Source: Cellulomonas xiejunii
Lineage (GTDB): Bacteria; Actinomycetota; Actinomycetes; Actinomycetales; Cellulomonadaceae
Assembly: GCF_024508315.1 (NCBI RefSeq)
Contig: NZ_CP101987.1
Coordinates: 2,852,001-2,916,000 of the forward strand
Reading direction: 5' to 3'
Length of the DNA: 64,000 bases
Below are positions 56,111 through 64,000 of this stretch, piece after piece (within the stretch, counting starts at the first letter, position 1; the number at the start of each line of letters is the position of its first letter). The notes beneath the pieces are model-generated. The model had not been told where the DNA came from and did no database searches. It saw only the letters and a list, made by a program, of their open reading frames with translations. The position numbers and the translations under genes are program-made.

Positions 56111-56602
56111 ATGAGTGAGGACACCCCAGCCACCAGCACCGACCCTGCCCTCGGTTCCGAGGGCGACAGCAACCAGCTCCCCGGCGAGGACACGCTCGTC
56201 GAGCGCGGCGTCGAGGACCCGTTGGACGAGGGCGTCGCTCCCCCGGAGCGACCCCGCCCGGCGTCCGCGCACTTCGGTGAGACCGCGTGGGAGGAGGCGC
56301 GCGGCGAGACCCTCGACCAGCGCGTCGCCCAGGAGGAGCCGGAGATCTGGGAAGTGCAGGCCCCGCCCGCGGCCAACCGTGACGAGCTGCGCGCGGGACG
56401 CCTGGTCGAGGACGACGACGCGGTCGAGGCCGGCGGCAACGACACGTTCGCGCTGGACGCAGGCGTGGACGGGGGCGCCGCCTCCGCCGAGGAGGCGGCC
56501 GTGCACGTCATCGACGAGGACCACCTGGGCCTCGACGTCACCCTGGACGACGACGAGGTCACGTCCGACGACGTCGGGGGCGAGGAGCCCGGCGCCGTCT
56601 GA
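56111..56602 (+). CDS. DUF5709 family protein
   Basis: 163 residues, very acidic. It contains the DUF5709 core: LPGEDTLVERGVEDPLDEGV, ASAHFGETAWEEARGETLDQ, AQEEPEIWEVQ, and a Glu/Asp-rich C-terminus. No signal peptide or membrane helix. The family is small, actinobacterial and uncharacterised. ATG 56111. Stands alone between divergent ABC-F and convergent truA. Confidence 0.82.
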   Translation: MSEDTPATSTDPALGSEGDSNQLPGEDTLVERGVEDPLDEGVAPPERPRPASAHFGETAWEEARGETLDQRVAQEEPEIWEVQAPPAANRDELRAGRLVEDDDAVEAGGNDTFALDAGVDGGAASAEEAAVHVIDEDHLGLDVTLDDDEVTSDDVGGEEPGAV

Positions 56603-56652
56603 GACACCTCCTCCTGCGTCGCCGCGTGCGCCGACGTGGTGCGGGGCGTCCG

Positions 56653-57558
56653 TCAGCCGCAGCAGCCCGCGGCCGGCGGCGCGCCGTCCACGTCGTGCTC
56701 GCTGCGGCGCGCACGGGTCTGCTCGGCGCGACGGGCCAGCTCGTCATCCGTCGGGTACGCCACGTGCTCGAGCGTCAGGCCGTGCGCCGCGACGACGGTC
56801 GCACCGCCCTGGCGGACACGCCCGTCGAGGAGCTCGCGCGGCCACGCGACCGGACGACGCCCCTCCCCCACCGCGAGGCTCGCGCCGACCAGCGCGCGCA
56901 CCATGGAGTGGCAGAACGCGTCGGCCTGCACGTCGGCGACCACGAGCCCCGCGTCCGGTCCGGTGTCGGGGCGCGACCAGCCGAAGACCTCCAGCGTGCG
57001 GATCGTCGTCGCGTCGGGCCGCGGCTTGCAGTAGGCCGCGAAGTCGTGGCGCCCGACGAGCGTGCGCGCCGCCGCGTCCATCGCTGCCACGTCGAGCGGC
57101 CGGCGGTGCCACAGCACCCAGCCGCGGCGCAGCGGGTCGCGTGCAGCCTGCTCGTCGCAGACCCGGTAGGCGTAGCGGCGCCGCAGCGCCGAGAACCGGG
57201 CGTCGAAGCCGTCGGGCGCGCGGCGGACCGTGTGCACGACGAGGTCGCCCGGCAGGACGCCGGCGAGCCGCACGGCCAGCGCGTCCACGTCGTCCCGGTC
57301 CGACCGGCCGCGGGTCGCGGCGAGCGCGTCCACCCCCACGTCCACGTGCGCCACCTGCCCCCGCGCGTGGACGCCGGCGTCGGTGCGGCCCGCGACCGTG
57401 ACCCGCGGCCGGGCCTCGCCCCGCGGGCCGGTGCGCAGCACCGTCGCGAGCCCGTCCTCGAGCTCACCCTGCACGGTGCGCAGGCCCGGCTGGCGGGCCC
57501 AACCGGCGAACTGCCCGCCGTCGTACGCCAGGTCGAGACGCAGCCGGACCGAACGCAT
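56653..57558 (-). CDS. truA: tRNA pseudouridine synthase A
   Basis: 301 residues: [20 protein letters not shown], the catalytic Asp in [20 protein letters not shown], and [20 protein letters not shown]. It isomerises U38-40 in the tRNA anticodon stem. ATG at 57556-57558 ([14 protein letters not shown]) fits the family start; GTG or ATG codons slightly upstream are possible. It lies downstream of the rplQ-rpoA operon but is separated from it by the ROK and hydrolase genes. Confidence 0.93.
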   Translation of the reverse strand: MRSVRLRLDLAYDGGQFAGWARQPGLRTVQGELEDGLATVLRTGPRGEARPRVTVAGRTDAGVHARGQVAHVDVGVDALAATRGRSDRDDVDALAVRLAGVLPGDLVVHTVRRAPDGFDARFSALRRRYAYRVCDEQAARDPLRRGWVLWHRRPLDVAAMDAAARTLVGRHDFAAYCKPRPDATTIRTLEVFGWSRPDTGPDAGLVVADVQADAFCHSMVRALVGASLAVGEGRRPVAWPRELLDGRVRQGGATVVAAHGLTLEHVAYPTDDELARRAEQTRARRSEHDVDGAPPAAGCCG

Positions 57559-57608
57559 CTGCTCGCCTGTCACGGGCCCCACCGTAACGGGCGGGATACC
57601 GTGGCACG

Positions 57609-58382
57609 GTGCCCCGCTCGTCCGAGCCCTACACCCTGGCCGTCGACTGCGGCGGCAGCGGAATCAAGGCGTCCGTGCTCGACGCCGCCGGCACGTTGCA
57701 CGCGCCCGCCGTGCGCGTGCCCACGCCGTACCCCCTGCCGCCGTCACGCCTGGTGGACACCGTCGCCGACATCGCCGCGCGCCTGCCCGTCGCGCAGCGC
57801 GCCACCGTCGGGGTGCCCGGGATGATCCGCCACGGCGTCGTCGTCTCCACGCCCCACTACGTGACCCGCTCCGGGCCCCGCAGCGCCGTGCTCCCTGAGC
57901 TGCGTGCCGCGTGGGCCGGGTGCGACGTGCGGGCGCTGCTGGCGGAGCGCCTGGGCGTCCCGACGCTCGTGCTGAACGACGCGGAGGTCCACGGTGCCGG
58001 CGTCGTGTCGGGCACCGGTCTGGAGCTGGTGCTCACGCTCGGGACGGGCCTGGGGGCGGCCCTGTTCGACGGCGGGCGGCTCGCACCGCACCTCGAGCTC
58101 TCCCACGCGCCGGTGCGGTGGGGCACGACCTATGACGCGTACGTCGGCGAGCACGAGCGGGCGCGCCTCGGCGACGCGCTGTGGTCACGGCGGGTCCGCA
58201 AGGTCGTCGAGGGGTTCCGCCCCGTCTTCCACTGGGACCGGCTCTACCTGGGCGGCGGCAACTCCCGCCGCGTGACGGCCCCGACGCTCGAGCGGCTCGG
58301 TGACGACGTCGTCGTCGTGCCGAACCAGGCCGGCATCGTCGGGGGCGCCCGCGCGTGGGACCTCGACGGCCACGACGTCTGA
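57609..58382 (+). CDS. ROK-family / polyphosphate-glucokinase-like protein
   Basis: 257 residues: [20 protein letters not shown] (phosphate-binding loop), [34 protein letters not shown] (catalytic Asp) and [17 protein letters not shown]. It matches bacterial polyphosphate glucokinases and other ROK sugar kinases in length and motifs; phosphoryl donor not determined. The GTG 57609 start. Its last 198 bp overlap the antisense alpha/beta-hydrolase gene. Confidence 0.82.
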   Translation: MPRSSEPYTLAVDCGGSGIKASVLDAAGTLHAPAVRVPTPYPLPPSRLVDTVADIAARLPVAQRATVGVPGMIRHGVVVSTPHYVTRSGPRSAVLPELRAAWAGCDVRALLAERLGVPTLVLNDAEVHGAGVVSGTGLELVLTLGTGLGAALFDGGRLAPHLELSHAPVRWGTTYDAYVGEHERARLGDALWSRRVRKVVEGFRPVFHWDRLYLGGGNSRRVTAPTLERLGDDVVVVPNQAGIVGGARAWDLDGHDV

Positions 58383-59111
58383 CGCGTCGGCGCGGGCGTC
58401 CAGCGTGTCCAGGACCTCCAGCAGCACCCGCGTGAAGCGCACCGGCTGCACCAGGCTCACCAGGTGCGTCGCCCCCGGCACGATGACGAGCCGGCCGTCA
58501 CGGCAGGCCGCGAGGAAGCGGCGCTCCTCCCCGCGGAAGTGGTCGAAGCGGCCGTTGACGAGCCAGACGGGCGCGGCGACCCGCGCCAGGTCGGACAGCG
58601 GCGTCGCCGCGCGCATCGCGCGCATGGTGTCACCGACGACGTCGAGGGCGAACCCGCCCGCTCCGACGTCGACGGCCGCCGCCGGCGGCAGCGTGCGGTC
58701 GACGAGCGCCTGGTTGATGGCCGCACCGCGGTCGGGCAGCCGCGCGAAGAACCCGTCCGCCGCCGCACCCCACGCGCGCAGGACGGCCGGGTGCGGCCGC
58801 GAGCTGCAGGCCGCCGCCACGAGTCCGACCACCTGCTCCCGGTGGCGTGCCGCGTGCGCGATGGCGACGTACCCGCCGAGCGAGAGGCCGACGACGAGCG
58901 CCCGTCCCCCGACGGCGTCGACACCGTCCCGCACGGCCTGCAGCGCACCGTCCCACGTGAAGGTCTCCGCGATGCGCTCACCGTGCCCGGGCAGGTCCAC
59001 GGCGAGCGCGACGTGACCGGCGCGTTCGAGCGACTCGACCTGCGCGCGCCACATCGTGCGGGACGCTCGCAGGCCGTGCACGAGGACGACGGGCGTCGCG
59101 GGTCCGGGCAT
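58185..59111 (-). CDS. Alpha/beta-fold hydrolase
   Basis: 308 residues: oxyanion region VVLVHGLRASRTMW, nucleophile elbow VVGLSLGGYVAIAH, acid NGRFDHF and His in VPGATHLVSLVQP complete the triad. The hydrolase fold ends near residue 243 (VLLEVLDTLDARAD); the last 65 residues are encoded antisense to the end of the ROK kinase gene and lack fold-like features, so this is a stop-codon shortage overlap or an evolved tail. ATG 59111. Substrate unknown. Confidence 0.82.
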   Translation of the reverse strand: MPGPATPVVLVHGLRASRTMWRAQVESLERAGHVALAVDLPGHGERIAETFTWDGALQAVRDGVDAVGGRALVVGLSLGGYVAIAHAARHREQVVGLVAAACSSRPHPAVLRAWGAAADGFFARLPDRGAAINQALVDRTLPPAAAVDVGAGGFALDVVGDTMRAMRAATPLSDLARVAAPVWLVNGRFDHFRGEERRFLAACRDGRLVIVPGATHLVSLVQPVRFTRVLLEVLDTLDARADASDVVAVEVPRAGAPDDAGLVRHDDDVVTEPLERRGRHAAGVAAAQVEPVPVEDGAEPLDDLADPP

Positions 59112-59170
59112 GTGCCCGAGGCTAGTCCGCGCCGCGACGTCGGCGCCTGGCGACAACCGTCCGCGGCATG

Positions 59171-59210
59171 CGACAGGGCCCGGACACCGTGCGGTGTCCG
59201 GGCCCTGTCG
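59171..59210 (-). terminator. rplQ operon terminator
   Basis: 19-bp perfect arms (59171-59189 and 59192-59210) with a minimal loop, 16 bp after the rplQ stop on the minus strand. Ends the infA-to-rplQ transcription unit. Confidence 0.85.
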
Positions 59211-59225
59211 TGGTGCGTCGGTGCG

Positions 59226-59756
59226 TCAGGCCTTGTCGCCCTCGGCGGGCGCGTCCTCGACCGGGGCGTCCTCGACGGGAGCGTCCTCGACCGGGGCGTC
59301 CTCGACGGGCGCGTCCTCGACGGGCTTCGCCGCCTTCTTGGGCGCGGCCTTCTCGGTGGCCTTGGTGGCCTCCTTGACGACGGCCTGCTTCGGCGACAGC
59401 GGCTCGAGGACGAGCTCGATGACGGCCATGGGGGCGTTGTCGCCCTTGCGCGGGCCGATCTTCGTGATGCGCGTGTAGCCGCCCTGACGGTCGGCGACGG
59501 CGGGCGCGATCTCCGTGAACAGGGTGTGCACGACACCCTTGTCACGGACGACGGTCAGCACGCGGCGACGCGAGTGCAGGTCACCGCGCTTGGCGAACGT
59601 GATGAGGCGCTCTGCCAGGGGACGCAGGCGCTTGGCCTTCGTCTCCGTGGTCGTGATCCGCCGGTGCTCGAACAGCGCCGTCGCGAGGTTCGCGAGGATG
59701 AGCCGCTCGTGCGCCGGGCTACCACCGAGCCGGGGACCCTTGGTGGGCGTGGGCAT
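59226..59756 (-). CDS. rplQ: 50S ribosomal protein L17
   Basis: 176 residues. The L17 core covers about residues 1-120 ([56 protein letters not shown]). The C-terminal extension of about 55 residues is Lys/Ala-rich and then carries five PVEDA repeats. Last gene of the alpha operon, followed by a strong terminator. Confidence 0.97.
   Translation of the reverse strand: MPTPTKGPRLGGSPAHERLILANLATALFEHRRITTTETKAKRLRPLAERLITFAKRGDLHSRRRVLTVVRDKGVVHTLFTEIAPAVADRQGGYTRITKIGPRKGDNAPMAVIELVLEPLSPKQAVVKEATKATEKAAPKKAAKPVEDAPVEDAPVEDAPVEDAPVEDAPAEGDKA
59251..59325 (-). repeat. Five 15-bp repeats in the rplQ tail
   Basis: Units start at 59251, 59266, 59281, 59296 and 59311 (GCGTCCTCGACCGGG-like on the plus strand) and encode five PVEDA repeats on the minus strand. 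In-frame 15-bp units can expand or contract without disrupting L17. Confidence 0.85.
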
Positions 59757-59836
59757 GGTCTCTACTCCTTGGGTTCTGCGATGAGGGCGACGTCCCGTGG
59801 CCGGCGCCTGGGCGCGCGGTCACGGGAGCACCTACG

Positions 59837-60850
59837 TCAGTACTGCTCGTCCTCGACGAAGTCGGTCTCGTCGTCCCCGTAGTAGCCACCGGCCGCCGAG
59901 GGGTCGAAGTCCAGCGGGCTGTCCTTGAGAGTCAGGCCGAGCTCGGCCAGCTTCTCCTTGACCTCGGTGATCGACTTCGCTCCGAAGTTGCGGATGTCCA
60001 GCAGGTCCGCCTCGGACCGAGCCACGAGCTCGCCCACCGTGTGGATGCCCTCGCGCTTGAGGCAGTTGTAGGACCGGATCGTGAGCTGCAGGTCCTCGAT
60101 CGGCAGCGCCAGGTCCGCGGCCAGGGCGGCGTCGGTCGGCGACGGGCCGATCTCGATGCCCTCCGCCTCGACGTTGAGCTCACGAGCGAGCCCGAACAGC
60201 TCGACCAGCGTGCGGCCGGCCGACGCGAGGGCGTCACGCGGGCTGATCGCCGGCTTCGTCTCGACGTCGACGATGAGCTTGTCGAAGTCGGTGCGCTGCT
60301 CGACACGGGTCGCCTCGACCTTGTAGGTCACCTTGAGCACGGGCGAGTAGATCGAGTCGATCGGGATGCGGCCGATCTCGGCGTCGAACGACTTGTTCTG
60401 GTTGGCCGACACGTAGCCACGGCCGCGCTCGACGGTCAGCTCGATCTCGAGCTTGCCCTTCTCGTTCAGCGTGGCCAGGTGCAGCTCGGGGTTGTGGACC
60501 TCGACGCCGGCGGGCGGCACGATGTCCGCGCCGGAGACCTCGCCGGCACCCTGCTTGCGCAGGTACATCACGACGGGCTCGTCGTTCTCCGAGGAGACGA
60601 CGAGGTTCTTGATGTTGAGGATGATCTCGGTGACGTCCTCCTTGACACCCGGGATCGTCGAGAACTCGTGCAGCACGCCGTCGATACGGATCGACGTCAC
60701 AGCGGCGCCCGGGATGGACGACAGGAGCGTCCGGCGCATGGAGTTGCCGAGGGTGTAGCCGAAGCCGGGCTCGAGGGGCTCGATGGAGAACCGCGAACGG
60801 TGCTCCGAGATGACCTCTTCGGTCAGGGTGGGACGCTGTGCGATCAGCAC
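59837..60850 (-). CDS. rpoA: RNA polymerase alpha subunit
   Basis: 337 residues. Alpha-[43 protein letters not shown]; alpha-[23 protein letters not shown] and [20 protein letters not shown]. Assembles RNA polymerase and contacts UP elements and activators. Follows rpsK across a 216-bp gap without an intervening rpsD, and precedes rplQ. Confidence 0.98.
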   Translation of the reverse strand: MLIAQRPTLTEEVISEHRSRFSIEPLEPGFGYTLGNSMRRTLLSSIPGAAVTSIRIDGVLHEFSTIPGVKEDVTEIILNIKNLVVSSENDEPVVMYLRKQGAGEVSGADIVPPAGVEVHNPELHLATLNEKGKLEIELTVERGRGYVSANQNKSFDAEIGRIPIDSIYSPVLKVTYKVEATRVEQRTDFDKLIVDVETKPAISPRDALASAGRTLVELFGLARELNVEAEGIEIGPSPTDAALAADLALPIEDLQLTIRSYNCLKREGIHTVGELVARSEADLLDIRNFGAKSITEVKEKLAELGLTLKDSPLDFDPSAAGGYYGDDETDFVEDEQY

Positions 60851-61022
60851 GGTGTGTTTCCTCTCCGCGAGCGTCCGCCATATGACGCATTCGCAGGTAC
60901 TGCGTGCCTGGACGTGCCTCGGTCTGCACGTCTGGGCGGGAGTGCGGGTGCGGTCCGACGTCGTGCCGTGCGCCCGTGGCCCCTCACGGGGCGACGCGCG
61001 TGGTCCGTGTCGGACACGCGAG

Positions 61023-61057
61023 GGCCGGGACGTGCGCCGTGAGGCACCGTCCCGGCC
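61023..61057 (-). other. Hairpin in the rpsK-rpoA gap
   Basis: 10-bp arms (61023-61032 and 61048-61057) with a 15-nt loop, 10 bp downstream of the rpsK stop on the minus strand and 173 bp ahead of rpoA. It may partly terminate or attenuate transcription, or mark the site where rpsD is absent. Confidence 0.5.
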
Positions 61058-61066
61058 GTGCGTGAC

Positions 61067-61468
61067 TCAGACGCGGCGGCGCTTCGGCGGACGGCAGCCG
61101 TTGTGGGCCTGCGGCGTCACGTCCTGGATCGAACCGACCTCGAGGCCGGCAGCCGTCAGCGAGCGGATCGCCGTCTCACGGCCCGAGCCGGGGCCCTTGA
61201 CGAAGACGTCGACCTTGCGCATGCCGTGCTCCTGGGCGCGACGCGCGGCCGCCTCGGCGGCGAGCTGCGCGGCGAACGGGGTCGACTTGCGCGAGCCCTT
61301 GAAGCCGACCTGCCCGGACGAGGCCCAGGCGATCACGGCGCCCGACGGGTCGGTGATGGACACGATGGTGTTGTTGAACGTGCTCTTGATGTGCGCCTGG
61401 CCGTGGGAGACGTTCTTCTTCTCCTTGCGGCGCGGCTTGCGCACGGCGGTGCGGGACTTGGGAGGCAT
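61067..61468 (-). CDS. rpsK: 30S ribosomal protein S11
   Basis: 133 residues: [40 protein letters not shown], ending [16 protein letters not shown]. Part of the 30S platform. Follows rpsM by 77 bp and precedes rpoA. Confidence 0.98.
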   Translation of the reverse strand: MPPKSRTAVRKPRRKEKKNVSHGQAHIKSTFNNTIVSITDPSGAVIAWASSGQVGFKGSRKSTPFAAQLAAEAAARRAQEHGMRKVDVFVKGPGSGRETAIRSLTAAGLEVGSIQDVTPQAHNGCRPPKRRRV

Positions 61469-61545
61469 CTCTTCTTCTCTCGAGGTCTACGAATCGGTGG
61501 GCCGACGGGCGGGCGGTCAGCGACGAGCGCGACCGGCCCGCGTCG

Positions 61546-61926
61546 TCACTTGCGCCCGGCCTTCTTCTTGCCGGCGACGGTGCGCTTGGGGCCCTTGCGG
61601 GTACGCGCGTTGGTCTTGGTGCGCTGACCACGCACCGGGAGGCCGCGGCGGTGACGCAGACCCTCGTAGCTGCCGATCTCGACCTTGCGGCGGATGTCGG
61701 CGGCGATCTCGCGACGGAGGTCACCCTCGAGCTTGAAGCTGCCCTCGAGGAAGTCGCGCAGGGCGACGAGCTCGGTGTCGCCCAGGTCCTTGACCCGGAC
61801 GTCGGGGCTGATGCCCGTGGCGGCCAGGGCCTGGTGCGCACGCGTGCGCCCGACCCCGAAGATGTACGTGAGGGCGACCTCGACCCGCTTGTCGCGGGGA
61901 AGGTCGACACCGATGAGACGTGCCAT
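61546..61926 (-). CDS. rpsM: 30S ribosomal protein S13
   Basis: 126 residues starting [20 protein letters not shown], with [18 protein letters not shown] and [20 protein letters not shown]; the ending GKKKAGRK is a normal S13 tail. ATG at 61924-61926 gives the standard start. The 171-bp gap from rpmJ has no gene. Confidence 0.98.
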   Translation of the reverse strand: MARLIGVDLPRDKRVEVALTYIFGVGRTRAHQALAATGISPDVRVKDLGDTELVALRDFLEGSFKLEGDLRREIAADIRRKVEIGSYEGLRHRRGLPVRGQRTKTNARTRKGPKRTVAGKKKAGRK

Positions 61927-62097
61927 GTGCCTGGTGGCTCCTGTACTGCACTCGGAGGTCTGCCGCACCGTCCTCCCGCAGTCCTTGCGGGCCCCAGCCT
62001 CCGAGCTGGGGGTTCGCCGTCACCGGGGCCCGGGGGCCGCGGTCACGGAGTGGCGGTGCGCTTGCTGCCCCGGCGAGGGGGCGGTGGTGCTGGCTGC

Positions 62098-62211
62098 TCA
62101 GCCCTGGCGCTGCTTGTGGCGCAGGTTCTCGCAGATCACCTGGACGCGACCGTGCCGGCGGATCACCTTGCACTTGTCGCAGATCTTCTTGACGCTCGGC
62201 TTGACCTTCAT
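62098..62211 (-). CDS. rpmJ: 50S ribosomal protein L36
   Basis: 37 residues, [20 protein letters not shown] then a short Arg/Lys/Cys-containing end finishing RQRQG. The CxxC, a third Cys and His make it the zinc-binding type of L36. ATG at 62209-62211 is preceded by GGAGGAACG. Standard place between infA and rpsM. Confidence 0.96.
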   Translation of the reverse strand: MKVKPSVKKICDKCKVIRRHGRVQVICENLRHKQRQG

Positions 62212-62279
62212 CGCGTTCGTTCCTCCGCCGCCGCGCCCGGGCCACGTGGGTCCGACCGACGGCGTCTCGATGGTGGTGG

Positions 62280-62501
62280 TTACTTGTAGCGGTAGACGAT
62301 GCGCCCGCGGGACAAGTCGTACGGGCTGAGCTCGACGACCACCCGGTCCTCAGGGAGGATCCGGATGTAGTGCTGACGCATCTTGCCCGAGATGTGGGCG
62401 AGCACCTTGTGGCCGTTCGCGAGCTCCACGCGGAACATCGCATTGGGCAGCGCTTCGACCACGCTGCCCTCGATCTCGATCACGCCGTCCTTCTTGGCCA
62501 T
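62280..62501 (-). CDS. infA: Translation initiation factor IF-1
   Basis: 73 residues, S1-like OB fold: [60 protein letters not shown]. Binds the 30S A site. First gene of the infA-rpmJ-rpsM-rpsK-rpoA-rplQ run; the promoter must lie in 62502-62724, where TATGAT on the minus strand (62654-62659) could be a -10 element without a convincing -35. Confidence 0.97.
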   Translation of the reverse strand: MAKKDGVIEIEGSVVEALPNAMFRVELANGHKVLAHISGKMRQHYIRILPEDRVVVELSPYDLSRGRIVYRYK

Positions 62502-62724
62502 GTCCTCCGCTAACTGTCGTGCTCGACTTGTCCTACCGGTGGTCGCCCCACCCCGCTGACCGTCCGGCGGACGCGCCGGACCCGCACGAGATCGTGCGGG
62601 CTGATCGAGGGGTGACTGGTCGCCGAACGAACGGCGCACACAACCAACGAGCAATCATACGGCATCCCGACGCCGGTCGGTACCGGTCGTCGACGCGCCG
62701 CGGGCGCGGGGACAGCGCCCCGCG

Positions 62725-62758
62725 CCCGTGCGCGGACGGGACGCCGTCCGCGCACGGG
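62725..62758 (-). terminator. Terminator of the surface-protein gene
   Basis: 15-bp perfect arms (62725-62739 and 62744-62758) with a GACG loop, 6 bp beyond the stop of the LAXTG protein gene on the minus strand. A second G/C hairpin (62701-62727) lies just beyond. Confidence 0.75.
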
Positions 62759-62764
62759 AGACGC

Positions 62765-64000
62765 TCAGCGTTCGACGGGCTCCACCCGACGAGCACGCGC
62801 AGCGAGGATCAGCGCCCCTCCCAGCAGGAGCACACCCGCCGACAGGGCGACGCCTGCGGCCGACGCGCCCGTGACCGCCAGCACGTCGTCGCCCTGGGCC
62901 GCCGCGCCCGAGGCCGGCCCGGACGTCGCGGCGCCGACGGCTGCCGTCGAGGTCGGTTCCGGGCCGTCGGGCGACGTGGTCGAGGTCGGCTCCGCGGTGG
63001 CCGACGGCGCCGGCGCGCCCGTCGGGGTCGGCTCGCCCGTCGGTGTCACCGTGGGCTCGGCCGTCGGAGCCGGACCCGCCGTCGGCTCGGCCGTGGGCGT
63101 GGGCTCAGCGGTCGCCGTGGGCTCGGCCGTCGCCGTCGGCTCGGACGTCGGCTCGGACGTCGGCTCAGACGTCGGCTCAGACGTCGGCGTCTGCGTCGGC
63201 TCAGACGTCGGCTCGGCCGTGGGCGTGGGCTCTGCCGTCGCCGTGGGCTCAGACGTGGGCCCGGCCGTCGGCTCAGACGTCGGCTCGGCCGTGGGCGTGG
63301 GCTCAGCCGTCGCCGTCGGCTCAGACGTCGGCGTCGGCTCAGACGTCGGCTCGGCCGTCGGGTCAGACGTCGGCTCGGCCGTCGGCTCAGACGTCGGCTC
63401 AGTCGTCGGTTCAGTCGTCGGCTCAGACGTCGGCTCGGCCGTGGGCGTGGGCTCGGCCGTCGCCGTGGGCTCAGCCGTCGCCGTGGGTTCGGCCGTCGGC
63501 TCAGACGTGGGTTCGGCCGTCGGCTCAGACGTGGGTTCGGCCGTCGGCTCAGACGTCGGCTCCACCGTCGGAGTCGGCTCGACCGCGCTGCTCGTGCACG
63601 GCACGCTGCCGAGGAAGAGGCTGGTGTGCACTTCGCTGCCCTGCGCGATCCCGACGAAGCTCTGGGCGATGATCTGCCCCTCGAACTCGCGCTCGTCGAC
63701 CACGACACGAGCCGTCGGCGCGTACACCGCGCCGCGGACCGGCTCGTGCAGCGTCCGCAGCGTCACTGTCCCGGTGAGGTCGGACAGGTCCCACAGGACG
63801 TAGCTCGCCATGTCTCCGTCCTTGCCGGCCTGCGCGACGCTCGGCAGCACGAGGACCCCACCGACGACGTCGGCGGGCGCGACCTTGACGATGAGGGAGC
63901 TGCCGGTCGGTCCGTACCCCGCCAGAGCGAACTTGCCGGTGCCGCCGTACCGGGCGACGACCGCGGACAACGTGGTCCGGTTGGCTCCGCCGGGCGCGAG
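62765..64000 (-). CDS. LAXTG-anchored, EPT-repeat surface protein (5' end missing)
   Basis: C-terminal 400-plus residues of a gene running off the right edge; no start in the window. The first visible part (ARYGGTGKFALAGYGPTGSS, LVLPSVAQAGKDGDMASYVL, EFEGQIIAQSFVGIAQGSEV) looks like a choice-of-anchor A-type domain, with a Cys in VPCTSSA. A long Pro/Thr/Glu/Ser stalk of EPT-type repeats follows, then the sortase signal LAVTG, a hydrophobic helix and an Arg-rich tail (RARRVEPVER). LAXTG fits class E sortases of actinobacteria. Predicted covalently attached to the cell wall. Confidence 0.85.
   Translation of the reverse strand, partial: LAPGGANRTTLSAVVARYGGTGKFALAGYGPTGSSLIVKVAPADVVGGVLVLPSVAQAGKDGDMASYVLWDLSDLTGTVTLRTLHEPVRGAVYAPTARVVVDEREFEGQIIAQSFVGIAQGSEVHTSLFLGSVPCTSSAVEPTPTVEPTSEPTAEPTSEPTAEPTSEPTAEPTATAEPTATAEPTPTAEPTSEPTTEPTTEPTSEPTAEPTSDPTAEPTSEPTPTSEPTATAEPTPTAEPTSEPTAGPTSEPTATAEPTPTAEPTSEPTQTPTSEPTSEPTSEPTSEPTATAEPTATAEPTPTAEPTAGPAPTAEPTVTPTGEPTPTGAPAPSATAEPTSTTSPDGPEPTSTAAVGAATSGPASGAAAQGDDVLAVTGASAAGVALSAGVLLLGGALILAARARRVEPVER
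63005..63585 (-). repeat. EPT-repeat stalk coding region
   Basis: Short imperfect in-frame repeats encoding EPTSEPT, EPTATAEPT and similar units over about 190 residues of the surface protein. Boundaries are approximate. Recombination between units is expected to change stalk length. Confidence 0.8.

Overview
The window is 64 kb of very GC-rich, gene-dense chromosome from an actinobacterium. Three things point to this: WhiD/WhiB3- and BldM-type developmental regulators next to guaB and guaB3, HrcA/CIRCE control of groES, and the gene content overall (phosphoketolase shunt, F420-type oxidoreductase, DUF5709, LAXTG-type surface protein). The combination best fits Micrococcales, probably Cellulomonas or a close relative; that placement is inference. 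GTG starts and 4-nt ATGA/GTGA overlaps are common, so most genes lie in tight operons. I saw no rRNA, tRNA, CRISPR, transposase or integrase gene.

Layout. 1-3800 (minus): the start of a Tad/Flp pilus operon, in transcription order an uncharacterised zinc-ribbon protein, CpaB, a CpaE-TadE fusion, a TadE-like minor pilin and the 5' end of cpaF. 3956-7087 (plus): DUF192 protein, then a TadE-anchored gene broken by an apparent one-base frameshift, a lipoprotein and a membrane protein. 7202-10761: heterodimeric ABC exporter with complementary degenerate ATPase motifs. 10911-12493: lipoprotein and SURF1. 12715-18692: xfp, pta and ackA, a phosphoketolase-to-acetate ATP-forming route. 18765-20378: aldehyde dehydrogenase. 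20617-24742: iron-box-controlled siderophore ABC importer. 24789-30362: guaB3, guaB, bldM, a MerR-type regulator, whiD and a stand-alone groES with two CIRCE operators. 30611-35977: methyltransferase, YbdK-type ligase, a membrane protein with an internal duplication, and a PadR regulator with two tandem paralogous membrane proteins.

36019-47451 (mostly minus): cell-wall and tRNA-modification genes glmS, acpS, nnr, a P-loop kinase, alr, tsaE, tsaB, rimI, sseA and tsaD, interrupted by a divergent F420-type oxidoreductase and a nitroreductase. Between the oxidoreductase and acpS lies a cluster of seven identical 17-bp cores, four in one orientation and three in the other; it supplies the last codons of acpS. 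47536-52957: coaA, a lipoprotein, DedA, a glutamine amidotransferase, peptide deformylase and glmM. 53127-62501: ribosomal and transcription genes (rplM-rpsI; infA-rpmJ-rpsM-rpsK-rpoA-rplQ) with truA, an ABC-F ATPase, DUF5709, a ROK sugar kinase and an alpha/beta hydrolase overlapping it antisense. 62765-64000: the C-terminal part of a repeat-rich LAXTG-anchored surface protein.

Functional threads: UDP-GlcNAc and D-alanine supply (glmS, glmM, alr), t6A tRNA modification (tsaB, tsaD, tsaE), acetate/ATP generation from sugar phosphates (xfp, pta, ackA), guanine nucleotides (guaB, guaB3), iron uptake, and surface structures (Tad pilus, LAXTG protein). The observations most worth following are the inverted repeat cluster at acpS, the CpaE-TadE fusion, and the division of ABC motifs between the two exporter subunits.
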